From NCBI GenBank assembly GCA_964523295.1, contig CAZGAH010000033.1, positions 1 through 45,510 on the forward strand: a stretch of DNA of 45,510 nucleotides, in the 5' to 3' direction. Position numbers and translations under genes: made by a program. This stretch comes from CAZGAH01 sp964523295. Lineage in GTDB: Bacteria > Desulfobacterota > Desulfovibrionia > Desulfovibrionales > Desulfovibrionaceae. A model generated the notes under the pieces. The model had not been told where the DNA came from. It saw only the letters and a list, made by a program, of their open reading frames with translations, and did not search any database. This document shows, one piece after another, positions 34,091-42,581 of this stretch (the first letter of the stretch is position 1; each line of letters starts with the position of its first letter).

Positions 34091-34668
34091 ATCAGGAGCC
34101 TCCAGGCGCAGCCGACCTGAGCCCCGGTGTGATCACGCCTGCACCCGGGCCGGATCTGGCCATGATGACCCCAGCGCCGATCTCGCTCAAACTGGTCCAG
34201 AAAACCCTGCTCGATACCTGCCGCGCCATGTCGCTCTGGCCGATGACCTTTGGTCTGGCCTGCTGCGCCATTGAGATGATGGCCACGGGCATGGCCCGCT
34301 TCGACATGGCCCGCTTTGGCGCCGAGGTCTTCCGGCCTTCGCCCAGGCAGTCGGATCTGATGATCGTGGCCGGCACGGTCTCGAAGAAAATGGCGCCGGC
34401 CCTGGTACGGCTCTACGACCAGATGCCCGCGCCCAAGTGGGTCATCGCCCTGGGCAACTGCGCCATTTCCGGCGGCCCCTTTGTATTCGAGGGGCAGTAC
34501 GGCATCGTCGAGGGCGTGGACAAGCTGATCCCGGTGGACGTCTACGTGCCCGGCTGTCCGCCCCGGCCCGAGGCCCTGCTCGAGGGGCTGTTCGTGCTCC
34601 AGAAAAAAATCACTGGCCGCCGCTGGTGGCCCGAGCCGGCCCCGGTGCAGCCGGAACAGGAGCGCTGA
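34069..34668 (+). CDS. nuoB: Complex I subunit NuoB (N2 iron-sulfur cluster)
   Basis: This 199-residue peripheral subunit carries the terminal [4Fe-4S] cluster N2 that donates to quinone. The four ligands are present: tandem C65-C66 (LACCAIEMMA), C131 (LGNCAISGG) and C163 (VPGCPPRPEA). A proline-rich N-terminal extension of about 38 residues precedes the core and is longer than usual. The start lies inside nuoA. Partners encoded beside it (NuoC, NuoD, NuoI) form the connecting module. Confidence 0.96.
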   Translation: MAATNTVNQEPPGAADLSPGVITPAPGPDLAMMTPAPISLKLVQKTLLDTCRAMSLWPMTFGLACCAIEMMATGMARFDMARFGAEVFRPSPRQSDLMIVAGTVSKKMAPALVRLYDQMPAPKWVIALGNCAISGGPFVFEGQYGIVEGVDKLIPVDVYVPGCPPRPEALLEGLFVLQKKITGRRWWPEPAPVQPEQER

Positions 34669-34671
34669 AGC

Positions 34672-35142
34672 ATGGACCAGGCGCTGTTCCGCGATCTCGC
34701 ACCCTCGCGCATCCTGGCGCACGACCCGGCGACCACGGGCCTGAGCCTGAGCGTCTTTCTCGCCCCGGAGCGGCTGATCGAGGCGGCGAAGCGCCTCGAC
34801 AGCGAGGGCTGGAGCATCGACGATCTGACCACGCTCGACGTGGCCGAGGGCTTCGAGGCCATTTACCATTTCAGCCATTGGCTCCAGCCCGGTCTCGTCG
34901 CCCTGCGCGTGCTCGTGCCCCACGACGATCCCAGGCTGCCCTCGCTGGCGGCCGTCTTCCCGGGGGCCGAGTGGCACGAGCGTGAATCCGCCGACTTCTA
35001 CGGCCTGACCTTCGACAACATTCCCAACGCGCGACCGCTGCTGCTCGACGCCGACCAGGTCGGACTGGCGCCCTTGTGCAAGGAAGCAAAGGCGCGCAAG
35101 CCGCTCGACAGCCTGCTGCCCGCGGGGGAGGCGCTCGCATGA
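34672..35142 (+). CDS. nuoC: Complex I subunit NuoC
   Basis: This 156-residue 30-kDa-type subunit is a stand-alone protein, not fused to NuoD. The family signature WHERESADFYGLTFDNIPN stands in place of the textbook EREVWDMFGI, a form common in NADH-module-less complexes. The N-terminal alpha/beta domain (ERLIEAAKRLDSEGWSIDDL) is complete. It starts 4 bases after the nuoB stop and overlaps nuoD by 4 bases (ATGA, 35139-35142). Confidence 0.93.
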   Translation: MDQALFRDLAPSRILAHDPATTGLSLSVFLAPERLIEAAKRLDSEGWSIDDLTTLDVAEGFEAIYHFSHWLQPGLVALRVLVPHDDPRLPSLAAVFPGAEWHERESADFYGLTFDNIPNARPLLLDADQVGLAPLCKEAKARKPLDSLLPAGEALA

Positions 35143-36311
35143 ACCTGGCGACCCAATCCCCATCCGGCGAGACCGGCGACTTCTACGGCGTTTCTTTCGA
35201 ACGTAGCGCCCCGGACACCATGATCCTGAACATGGGGCCGCAGCACCCGTCCACGCACGGCGTCCTGCGCATCGTGCTCGAACTCGACGGCGAGTACGTC
35301 CTGCGAGCCGAGCCGGTGCTGGGGTACATCCACCGCATGCACGAGAAAATGGCCGAGGTGCGCTCGTTCACCCAATATCTGCCAAACATGGGCCGCGTGG
35401 ACTATTTGCACGCCATGGCCTGGAACTGGGCCTACGTCGGCGCGGTGGAACGGCTGGCCGGCATCGTCGTGCCCGAGCGCGCGGAGTGCATCCGGGTGAT
35501 CGTAACCGAACTCAACCGGATCACCTCGCACCTGCTCTGGTGGGGTGCCTTTCTGCTTGATCTGGGCGCCTTCACCCCGATCATGTACGCTTTCGACGAC
35601 CGCGAACAGCTGCTGGACCTGCTGCAGAGGCCGACAGGTTCGCGGCTCACCTACTGCTATTTCCGCTTCGGTGGCGTCAGCGCTGATCTCGACCAGACCT
35701 TCATCGACGGCGTGCTGAACTTCATTCCCCATTTGCGCAGCCGCTTTCCGCTCTACCGCACGCTGGTCACCGACAATTTCATCCTGCGGCAACGCCTTGA
35801 GCGCGTGGGACAGCTCGACGCGGCGACCTGCAGGCGCTACGGCGCGACGGGGCCCGTGCTACGGGGCTCGGGCGTGGGGTATGACGTACGCCGCGCCGAA
35901 CCGTACTCGCTCTATCCTTCCTTCCGGTTCGACGTGCCCACCGCCGCGGAGGGCGACGCCATGGCAAGATATCTCGTCCGCGTAGAAGAGATGGAGCAGA
36001 GTCTGCGCATCGTGGAACAGGCCCTGGAACGCCTGCCCGACACCAAGGGCGGGTTTCTGATGGACAAGGCGCCCAAGCCCTCGTGGAAGCCGCCCGCGGG
36101 CGAGGCCTGTTTCGCTGTGGAAGGCGCGCGCGGCAAGATCGGCGTACATGTGAGCGCCGACGGCAGCGCCCAGCCCTACCGGGTCAAGCTGCGGTCGCCG
36201 AGCTTCAGCAATCTCAGCCTGTTTTCCGAACTGGCCCAGGGGACGCTGCTGGCCGACGCCGTGGCCATTCTGGGGAGTCTGGACCTGGTCATCCCGGAGA
36301 TAGACCGATGA
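35139..36311 (+). CDS. nuoD: Complex I subunit NuoD (49-kDa, quinone site)
   Basis: This 390-residue subunit is evolutionarily related to the [NiFe]-hydrogenase large subunit. It forms the quinone pocket with NuoB. The N-terminal MNMGPQHPSTHGVLR-type loop is present as ILNMGPQHPSTHGVLRIVLE, with the quinone-site histidine, and the C-terminus LDLVIPEIDR is the usual end. The ATG at 35139 gives the ATGA overlap with nuoC; frame upstream of it is nuoC shadow. The nuoH start overlaps its stop, so no nuoE, nuoF or nuoG lies between D and H where these usually occur. Confidence 0.96.
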   Translation: MNLATQSPSGETGDFYGVSFERSAPDTMILNMGPQHPSTHGVLRIVLELDGEYVLRAEPVLGYIHRMHEKMAEVRSFTQYLPNMGRVDYLHAMAWNWAYVGAVERLAGIVVPERAECIRVIVTELNRITSHLLWWGAFLLDLGAFTPIMYAFDDREQLLDLLQRPTGSRLTYCYFRFGGVSADLDQTFIDGVLNFIPHLRSRFPLYRTLVTDNFILRQRLERVGQLDAATCRRYGATGPVLRGSGVGYDVRRAEPYSLYPSFRFDVPTAAEGDAMARYLVRVEEMEQSLRIVEQALERLPDTKGGFLMDKAPKPSWKPPAGEACFAVEGARGKIGVHVSADGSAQPYRVKLRSPSFSNLSLFSELAQGTLLADAVAILGSLDLVIPEIDR

Positions 36312-37312
36312 GCGGGCTCTTGAACGAACTTTCGGCCCTGGCCGGGGCACTGCCTCCGGACGGCGTGCGCCTGATCGTGGCCGTGGTCGCGGTGGCGGCC
36401 TTTGTCGGGGCCAACGGATTGGTCCTGGTCTATCTCGAGCGCAAAATCGCCGGTCACATCCAGCGCCGGCCCGGCCCCTTCGAGGTCGGACCGCACGGCC
36501 TGCTGACACCGCTGGCCGATGGGCTCAAGCTGATAGGCAAGCAGCTGACAGCGCCGCGCGGCGCCGACCTGCTCGTGTTCTGGCTCGCCCCCCTGCTCTC
36601 CTTTTTGCCGGTGCTGCTGCTCTTTCTGCCGGTGGAGTTCGGGCCCGGCCTCTACGGTCTGAGCCTCGACCTCGGCCTGCTGCTCATCCTGGCCTTTGCC
36701 GGATTGAACGGCCTGGCGCTGTGCCTGGCCGGCTGGGGCTCCAACAACAAGTACGCGCTGCTCGGCGCAGCGCGCGCCGTGGCCCAGGCCGTGGCCTATG
36801 AGATCCCGCTGCTGCTGGCCGTGCTCTCGATCGCGCTCATGACCGGGACGCTGAACCTGGCGGAACTCGTGGCCGTGCAGGGCAGCTGGCCCTGGCAGTG
36901 GACCGCGTGTACGCAGCCCCTGGCCTTTTTCCTGTTTATCGTCTGCGCCCTGGCCGAGGCCAACCGTGCCCCCTTTGACCTTCCCGAGGCGGAAAGCGAA
37001 CTTACGGCCGGATTCCATACTGAATACTCGGGAATGGGTTTCGGTTTGTTCTTTCTGGCGGAATACGCGGAGATGATCGTGCTCAGCAGCGTGGCCACGG
37101 CCATGTTTCTGGGCGGCTGGAAGGGCCCCGTATTCGACGGCGTATGGTGGTTCCTGCTCAAGGTCTATGCGCTGCTGGTGTTCATGATGTGGGTGCGCTG
37201 GACCTTTCCGCGCGTACGCTTCGACCAGCTGCTCAATGTCTGCTGGAAATGGTTGATACCGCTGGGGCTGGCCAACGTGACGGTCACTGCGGTGCTCATG
37301 AAACTGTTCTGA
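36308..37312 (+). CDS. nuoH: Complex I subunit NuoH
   Basis: This 334-residue membrane subunit links the quinone cavity to the pump modules and has eight predicted helices. The matrix-side loop YLERKIAGHIQRRPGPFEVG and the acidic loop AEANRAPFDLPEAESELTAG, both highly conserved and tied to quinone access and coupling, are intact. The ATG at 36308 is set by the 4-base overlap with nuoD. Eleven bases separate it from nuoI. Confidence 0.96.
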   Translation: MSGLLNELSALAGALPPDGVRLIVAVVAVAAFVGANGLVLVYLERKIAGHIQRRPGPFEVGPHGLLTPLADGLKLIGKQLTAPRGADLLVFWLAPLLSFLPVLLLFLPVEFGPGLYGLSLDLGLLLILAFAGLNGLALCLAGWGSNNKYALLGAARAVAQAVAYEIPLLLAVLSIALMTGTLNLAELVAVQGSWPWQWTACTQPLAFFLFIVCALAEANRAPFDLPEAESELTAGFHTEYSGMGFGLFFLAEYAEMIVLSSVATAMFLGGWKGPVFDGVWWFLLKVYALLVFMMWVRWTFPRVRFDQLLNVCWKWLIPLGLANVTVTAVLMKLF

Positions 37313-37322
37313 GGATTCGGGA

Positions 37323-37877
37323 ATGGACGACATGCACGGCGAGCGGGGAATCCCCTTAGAGGCTCCTGTCCTGGTGCGGGCCTTCGGCAAGGCCCTGGCC
37401 GGCCTGGGCAGCCTGGTCGCCGGTCTGGCCGTGACCTGGCGCAACTTCCTGCTGCCGCACGTGACCGTGCATTACCCGCGTCAGGTTATCTCTTTTGACC
37501 GGCTGGAATCGTTCCGCGGGCACATCGAGCTGGGGCCCGATCCGGAATCACCGGGCCAGCCACTGTGCGTCGCCTGCGGACTCTGCGCCAAAGTCTGCCC
37601 GTCAAACTGCATCACGATCCAGACTGGTAAGGCGCCAGCCCTTCCCGGGGGCAAAGAGAAAAAAATACCGGTTGTCTTTACCGTCGATTTCACGCGCTGC
37701 AGTCTGTGCGGCTTGTGCGTCCAGGGCTGCCCGGCCGGTGGGCTACGGTTTTCGCACGACCTGTACAGCGTCGGTTTTTCCAGGGAGGAGTTTCACTACG
37801 ACCTGCTGGCCCGGTTGCAGGGTGCGGCGCCTCCGAAAGAGACGCCCGAAACCACGCCCGGGTCCGGAGAGGCATAA
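37323..37877 (+). CDS. nuoI: Complex I subunit NuoI (two [4Fe-4S] ferredoxin)
   Basis: This 184-residue protein has two ferredoxin motifs: C82-C85-C88-C92 (CVACGLCAKVCP) and C126-C129-C132-C136 (CSLCGLCVQGCP). They bind clusters N6a and N6b, the electron path into NuoB. The N-terminal amphipathic part (about 20-45, LVRAFGKALAGLGSLVAGLA) would anchor it to the membrane arm. In a complex without NuoEFG this subunit is the likely docking point for an alternative donor such as ferredoxin. Confidence 0.95.
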   Translation: MDDMHGERGIPLEAPVLVRAFGKALAGLGSLVAGLAVTWRNFLLPHVTVHYPRQVISFDRLESFRGHIELGPDPESPGQPLCVACGLCAKVCPSNCITIQTGKAPALPGGKEKKIPVVFTVDFTRCSLCGLCVQGCPAGGLRFSHDLYSVGFSREEFHYDLLARLQGAAPPKETPETTPGSGEA

Positions 37878-37878
37878 G

Positions 37879-38415
37879 ATGGAAACAATCCGCCACGCAC
37901 TCGCACAGCCGCAGATACTGGCCGAATACCTCTTCGGCTTCCACGTCCTGCTCATTCTCGCAGGTGGGCTGGCCGCGGTGTTCTGCGACAGCCTGGTCCG
38001 CGCGCTGCTCGGGCTGGTGCTGACGCTGTTCGGGGTGGCCGGTCTGTACCTGATGCTCAACGCCCCCTTTCTGGCGCTGATGCAACTGATGATCTACGTC
38101 GGAGCGGTCACGGTGCTCATCTTTCTGGCGGTCATGCTCACCCGCGGCAGCGATGCCGGCACGGAGCCGAGGCCCGGCACGCTGACGCTGCTCCTGGCGC
38201 TGGTCGCTGGCGGCGTACCAGCCTGGACCCTGGGCCGGCTCTGTCTGCGTCACGCGCCGCCGGCGCAGGGGACGCCCCCGGAAATACCACTGGATGTCCT
38301 GGGCCGTGGGCTGCTCGATACCTACGGGCTGGCCTTCGAGCTTATTTCCGTGGCCCTGTTAGCAGCCATGGCCGGCGCCGTGCTGCTGGGCTTTGAACGG
38401 AGGCGACCGCGATGA
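37879..38415 (+). CDS. nuoJ: Complex I subunit NuoJ
   Basis: This 178-residue membrane subunit has five predicted helices, including the functionally important third-helix segment (FLALMQLMIYVGAVTVLIFL). The ATG at 37879 is one base after the nuoI stop. The open frame upstream of it is nuoI shadow. Its stop overlaps nuoK as ATGA (38412-38415). Confidence 0.95.
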   Translation: METIRHALAQPQILAEYLFGFHVLLILAGGLAAVFCDSLVRALLGLVLTLFGVAGLYLMLNAPFLALMQLMIYVGAVTVLIFLAVMLTRGSDAGTEPRPGTLTLLLALVAGGVPAWTLGRLCLRHAPPAQGTPPEIPLDVLGRGLLDTYGLAFELISVALLAAMAGAVLLGFERRRPR

Positions 38416-38720
38416 ATCCGTTGACGTTGTATCAACTGGCCGCTCTGCTGCTGCTGGCGCTGGGGCTGATCTGCTTCATTCGCCGGCGCAGCCTGGTGGG
38501 AATGCTTATCGGCGTCGAGCTGATGCTCAACGGTGCCGGGCTGTCCATCGCGGCGGCCGGGCAGCTGACGCCGGCGCGGGCCGATCTCGCGCAACTGGCC
38601 ACGCTGCTGGTCATGGGACTGGCAGCAGCCGAGGCCACGCTGGCGCTGGCCATCATTCTGGTGCTGGCCCGCCGTTTCGGCTCGGCCCAGGCCTCGAACG
38701 CGTCGTCGCTGAAAGGATAG
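38412..38720 (+). CDS. nuoK: Complex I subunit NuoK
   Basis: This 102-residue subunit has three membrane helices and is related to MrpC. The conserved glutamate in helix 2 is present (LIGVELMLNGAGLSI), as is the second one in helix 3 (GLAAAEATLALAIILVL); both lie on the proton path. It overlaps nuoJ and is followed after 4 bases by an antiporter-like gene. Confidence 0.96.
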   Translation: MNPLTLYQLAALLLLALGLICFIRRRSLVGMLIGVELMLNGAGLSIAAAGQLTPARADLAQLATLLVMGLAAAEATLALAIILVLARRFGSAQASNASSLKG

Positions 38721-38724
38721 GGTC

Positions 38725-40290
38725 ATGCCTGAACGGATCGAGACCTTTCGCCTGCTCTGGCCCCTGCTGATAACCTTCGTCGCGCCGTACCTCATCTGGC
38801 TGGCGCGACGGCGACCCAACCTGCGCGAGGGCGTGTCCTTCGCCGCCGCGATAGCTGCCTGCGCGTGCGTCGTGACGCTCATCCCGGACGTCCTGGCCGG
38901 CAAAATTCCGACACTGACGCTGTTCACGATCCTGCCGGGCGTTACCGTCACCTTCTGCGCGGACGGACTGTCGCTCGTCTTCGGCCTGATCTCCACCTTT
39001 CTCTGGATCGTGGTCACCTGCTACAATATCGGCTACATGCGCAGTCTGAACGAACACGCGCAGACGCGCTATTATTTCTGCTTCGCCGTGGCGATCTTCG
39101 GGGCCGTGGGCGTGGCCCTGTCCGCAAACGTCTTCACCCTGTACCTGTTCTACGAGATCATCACCGTCTTCACTTACCCGCTCGTTGCGCATCACCAGGA
39201 TGACGAGGCCTTTGCCGGGGCGCGAAAATACCTGGTCTATCTTATGGGCGCCTCCAAGCTGTTCCTGCTCCCGGCCATGGTCCTGACCTACGTGCTCTGC
39301 GGCACGCTGGAGTTCCATCTGGGAGACCTGCTGCGCGGCGCCTTTCCGGCCGACGCGCCGCCCGCTCTGGTCACTTTGACCTATTTTCTCTATATCGCCG
39401 GCTTGGCCAAGGCCGCGCTCATCCCGCTGCACAACTGGCTGCCCTCGGCCATGGTCGCGCCCACGCCGGTCTCGGCTCTGCTCCATGCCGTGGCCGTGGT
39501 CAAGGCCGGCGTGTTCTGCGTCTGCCGCATCATCCTCTCGCTGTTCGGGCTGGAACTCATGGACGTGCTCTATCTGGGCATACCCACGGCGATGCTGGCA
39601 GCGCTGACCATCGTCGCGGCCTCCACCGTGGCCCTTACCAAAGACGATCTCAAGGCCCGGCTGGCCTATTCCACGGTCAGCCAGCTGTCCTACGTGATCA
39701 TCGGCGTTGCCATGCTGACGCCGCTTGCTGTCCAGGGAGGCGTGATGCACATCGCCCACCATGCCTTCAGCAAGATCACTCTGTTCATGGCCGCCGGCGC
39801 CATCTACGTGGCCACGCACTACCGGCGCATCAGCCAGATGCCCGGCCTGGGCCGGCGCATGCCCTGGACCTTTGGGGCCTTCGCGATCGCCTCGCTGTCC
39901 ATGATCGGCGTGCCTCCGGTCTGCGGCTTCGTCAGTAAATGGTACCTGGCCTCCGGGGCCATGGCCATTCCCTTCAAGCCGGTAGCGGAGCAATCATTGT
40001 TCAGCTTTCTCAATCATATGGACGCGGGCCGCTGGCTGGTGTCTCATGCGCCGCTGGTGCTGCTCTGCGCGCTGCTGGCGAGCACGCTGCTCAACGCCGG
40101 CTACTTCGCACCCGTGGTCTGGCAGGCCTTCTTCAAGGCCCCGGCCCCCGGGACCGACACCTCGGGCGGCGAGGCCCCGTTGACCATGCTCGTGCCCTTC
40201 TGTCTCACGGCGCTGGTGTCCGTGCTCCTCGGCCTCTATCCACAGGCCTTCTCCTCTTTCGTCTACGCGCTCGGGGGGTTCAAACCATGA
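38725..40290 (+). CDS. MrpD/NuoL-like antiporter subunit (first of two)
   Basis: This is a 521-residue polytopic protein of the NuoL/M/N-MrpA/D family, about 14 helices. The pumping residues are present: E144 in helix 5 (YLFYEIITVFTYPL), K229 in helix 7 (LAKAALIPLHNWLPSAM) and K260 in helix 8 (VVKAGVFCV). It ends without the lateral helix and final helix of a canonical NuoL, so it is closer to MrpD or NuoM. The ribosome-binding site is GAAAGGATAGGG. It replaces nuoL in gene order, and its stop overlaps the next gene (ATGA, 40287-40290). Calling it NuoL would be misleading. Confidence 0.88.
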   Translation: MPERIETFRLLWPLLITFVAPYLIWLARRRPNLREGVSFAAAIAACACVVTLIPDVLAGKIPTLTLFTILPGVTVTFCADGLSLVFGLISTFLWIVVTCYNIGYMRSLNEHAQTRYYFCFAVAIFGAVGVALSANVFTLYLFYEIITVFTYPLVAHHQDDEAFAGARKYLVYLMGASKLFLLPAMVLTYVLCGTLEFHLGDLLRGAFPADAPPALVTLTYFLYIAGLAKAALIPLHNWLPSAMVAPTPVSALLHAVAVVKAGVFCVCRIILSLFGLELMDVLYLGIPTAMLAALTIVAASTVALTKDDLKARLAYSTVSQLSYVIIGVAMLTPLAVQGGVMHIAHHAFSKITLFMAAGAIYVATHYRRISQMPGLGRRMPWTFGAFAIASLSMIGVPPVCGFVSKWYLASGAMAIPFKPVAEQSLFSFLNHMDAGRWLVSHAPLVLLCALLASTLLNAGYFAPVVWQAFFKAPAPGTDTSGGEAPLTMLVPFCLTALVSVLLGLYPQAFSSFVYALGGFKP

Positions 40291-40700
40291 ACACCGGCGG
40301 TCTCGGTCTCTGGCTGGAAACACAACGCACGAGAACACGGTTCTGGCTGCGCCTGCTGCTGCTCGTGCTCGGCCTCCTGACGCTGCTCAATATCGTGATC
40401 CGACCCGGCGCGGAACCGCTCGTCGCCCCGCCGAAAAGCCCGGCAGCGGAGCGCGCGTCGGTTGCCGAACCCGTGGCTCACGGCCCGGCGTCGGCGCACG
40501 GGGCCGAGGCCGTTTCCGTGCCGCAGGGGTTTCTGAACGCGCTGTTTCTCATCGACGCGCCGCACTTCGTGTTCGATGCGTATCCCGGCTTCTGGCAGGC
40601 GTTCGGCCTGCTTTGCGCCCTGGCCATGGCCTTTGTGCTGAAACGCATGGTCGCGCCGCTGCTGCGCCGGCCCGAGGACTGCTATGACCGCGATGACTAG
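40287..40700 (+). CDS. Unknown two-helix membrane protein in the nuo operon
   Basis: The protein has 137 residues and no recognised family. A basic N-terminus (ETQRTRTRFWLR) precedes one helix (about 23-40, LLLLVLGLLTLLNIVI). A Pro/Ala/His-rich periplasmic-type linker (about 43-85) follows, then a second helix (FWQAFGLLCALAMAFVLKRM) and a charged end. The ATG at 40287 overlaps the upstream stop, and the next gene starts inside it (40684), so it is translated as part of the complex. It is probably a small accessory subunit. The frame upstream of 40287 only shadows the antiporter gene. Confidence 0.8.
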   Translation: MNTGGLGLWLETQRTRTRFWLRLLLLVLGLLTLLNIVIRPGAEPLVAPPKSPAAERASVAEPVAHGPASAHGAEAVSVPQGFLNALFLIDAPHFVFDAYPGFWQAFGLLCALAMAFVLKRMVAPLLRRPEDCYDRDD

Positions 40701-42504
40701 CTTTCTCAATCCGGCCGTGGGCTTTTTCGGTCTGGCCCTGATCCTGCCGATTCTGCCGCGGGCGCTCGTGCGCGTGCTGCTGCCCTTGCCCGCGATCTGG
40801 GCCATACTGACCGTCTTCCGTCTCGGTCCGATCGACTACGGCGTACACGGTGTCTTCGCCTATTTAGGTCAGGAGCTCAGTCTGGGCCGCGTGGATGCGC
40901 TTTCCATACTCTTCGCCAGTGTTTTTTCCATTCAGGCACTGCTCGGGCTGATCTACAGCCTGCATGTCACGGAAAAGCTGCACCACGCGGCGGCATTGTG
41001 CTACGTGGGAGGGGCGTTCGGGTGCGTGTTCGCGGCCGATTACCTGACCCTGTTCATCTTTTGGGAAATCATGGCCGTGGCCTCGACGCTGCTGATCTGG
41101 CTGCGGCGCACGCCGAAATCCAACGGCGCCGGGTTCCGCTATTTCCTGTTCCATGCGCTGGGCGGGTTGCTGCTGCTGGGCGGACTGCTGCTGCGCTATC
41201 GCTACCTGGGCAGCCTGGCCTTCGGGCCGGTGGATCCCTCGGCAGCAGCCTGGTATGATTACCTGATCCTGCTCGGCTTTGCCGTGAATGCCGCCGTGGT
41301 ACCGCTCCATGCCTGGCTCCCGGACGCCTATCCGGAGGCCACGGTGCCAGGCGCGGTGTTCCTTTCCGCCTTCACCACCAAGACCGCCGTGTATGTCCTG
41401 GCCCGCTCCTTCGCCGGGTTCGAGGTCTTGGCTATCGCGGGCGTGATCATGTGTCTGTGGGGTGTCGCCTACGCGACCATCGAAAACAACGCGCGCCGGA
41501 TCCTGGCGTACCATATCGTCTCGCAGGTAGGCTACATGGTCGCCGGCGTGGGCATCGGCACGGCAATGACCGTGAACGGGGCCTGCGGGCACGCCTACGC
41601 GCACATCCTGTACAAGGGCCTGCTGTTCATGGCCGCCGGCGGCCTGCTCCACGCCACGGGCACGGCCAAACTGGACGAACTGGGCGGACTGGTGCGCCGG
41701 CTGCCCTGGCTGTTCGTGCTCTATATGGTTGCGGCGGTGTCCATCTCCGGAATGCCCTTTTTCAATGGCTTCGTATCCAAAACCATGACCATCGCCGGCG
41801 CTGCCGAGGCGCACCGGACCTGGCTGGCCATGGGCATGGAGATAGCGGCCGTGGGTACGTTCCTTTCGGTGGGACTCAAGCTGCCCTACTTCGCGTTTTA
41901 TGCCAAACCGGCCACTGACCGGCCACTGACGCGCATTCCCTGGAACATGTACCTGGCCATGGCACTGGCCGCCGGGCTGTGCCTGTTCACCGGCCTGTAT
42001 CCCTACGCCATTTACCGCCTGCTGCCCTTCGGCCCGGAAAGCGTCCCGTACACCGCGTTCGTGTCCGGCCCGACCGAATTCCACCCCTACACGCTGTGGC
42101 ACGTGCTGCAGGCTTCGCTGCTGCTGGGATTCTGCGGGCTCGGGTTCTGGCTCATGATCAAGGTGCTCAAGCCCCATGCCGGTCGCAATCTTGATTTCGA
42201 GGCCCTGTACCGTCTGAGCGGCCAGCTGTTTGTCGCGCTGGTAAGCCGCCCCCTGGCCTGGCTGGATTCGCTCTGGAGCGAAGTGTACGCCCGCGTGGGG
42301 CTGAACTCGCTGAGTGGATTGGGAAAAGCGACCACCGTTTTCGACCGCAAAGGCATTGACGGCGTGCTGGACAACAGTGTCTACGGCATTGGCAGCCTGG
42401 GCCGGGGGCTGGCCCGTCTGCAGACCGGCAGCTTGCAGACTTATGCCGCGGCGGCAGTGATTGTCGGACTGGGAGTGTTCGTTCTCATCTGGCAGGTGTT
42501 GTAA
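40684..42504 (+). CDS. NuoL/MrpD-like antiporter subunit (second)
   Basis: This 606-residue polytopic protein is a member of the antiporter-like family. E128 in helix 5 (LFIFWEIMAVASTLL) is present, but the helix 7 position that normally has lysine is N202 (FAVNAAVVPLHAWLPDAYPE); the next lysine is K233 (FTTKTAVYVLA). The C-terminal 100 residues (FDRKGIDGVLDNSVYGIGSL, then LQTGSLQTYAAAAVIVGLGV) match the end of NuoL, so this is the more NuoL-like of the pair. It overlaps the small membrane protein by 17 bases. A second ATG three codons in (40693) is an equally good start. Confidence 0.88.
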   Translation: MTAMTSFLNPAVGFFGLALILPILPRALVRVLLPLPAIWAILTVFRLGPIDYGVHGVFAYLGQELSLGRVDALSILFASVFSIQALLGLIYSLHVTEKLHHAAALCYVGGAFGCVFAADYLTLFIFWEIMAVASTLLIWLRRTPKSNGAGFRYFLFHALGGLLLLGGLLLRYRYLGSLAFGPVDPSAAAWYDYLILLGFAVNAAVVPLHAWLPDAYPEATVPGAVFLSAFTTKTAVYVLARSFAGFEVLAIAGVIMCLWGVAYATIENNARRILAYHIVSQVGYMVAGVGIGTAMTVNGACGHAYAHILYKGLLFMAAGGLLHATGTAKLDELGGLVRRLPWLFVLYMVAAVSISGMPFFNGFVSKTMTIAGAAEAHRTWLAMGMEIAAVGTFLSVGLKLPYFAFYAKPATDRPLTRIPWNMYLAMALAAGLCLFTGLYPYAIYRLLPFGPESVPYTAFVSGPTEFHPYTLWHVLQASLLLGFCGLGFWLMIKVLKPHAGRNLDFEALYRLSGQLFVALVSRPLAWLDSLWSEVYARVGLNSLSGLGKATTVFDRKGIDGVLDNSVYGIGSLGRGLARLQTGSLQTYAAAAVIVGLGVFVLIWQVL

Positions 42505-42510
42505 CCCGGT

Positions 42511-42552
42511 GCGGCCCCGCTGGCCGCGTATCGGACGCCGTACCTCCGGCGT
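42511..42552 (+). promoter_or_regulatory. Tandem small hairpins before nuoM
   Basis: Two short inverted repeats sit in the only sizeable gap inside the nuo operon: GCGGCC/GGCCGC (42511-42516 with 42522-42527) and ACGCC/GGCGT (42535-42539 with 42548-42552). No T-run follows. They could mark an RNA-processing or stability site. Confidence 0.35.
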
Positions 42553-42581
42553 TGTCATTGGGAGAAACGAGGCCTGACGCG

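Noticed and set aside
40864..42558. A 564-codon minus-strand frame opposite the second antiporter gene
   Set aside because: His/Gln/Gly-rich shadow typical of the strand opposite a hydrophobic membrane protein.
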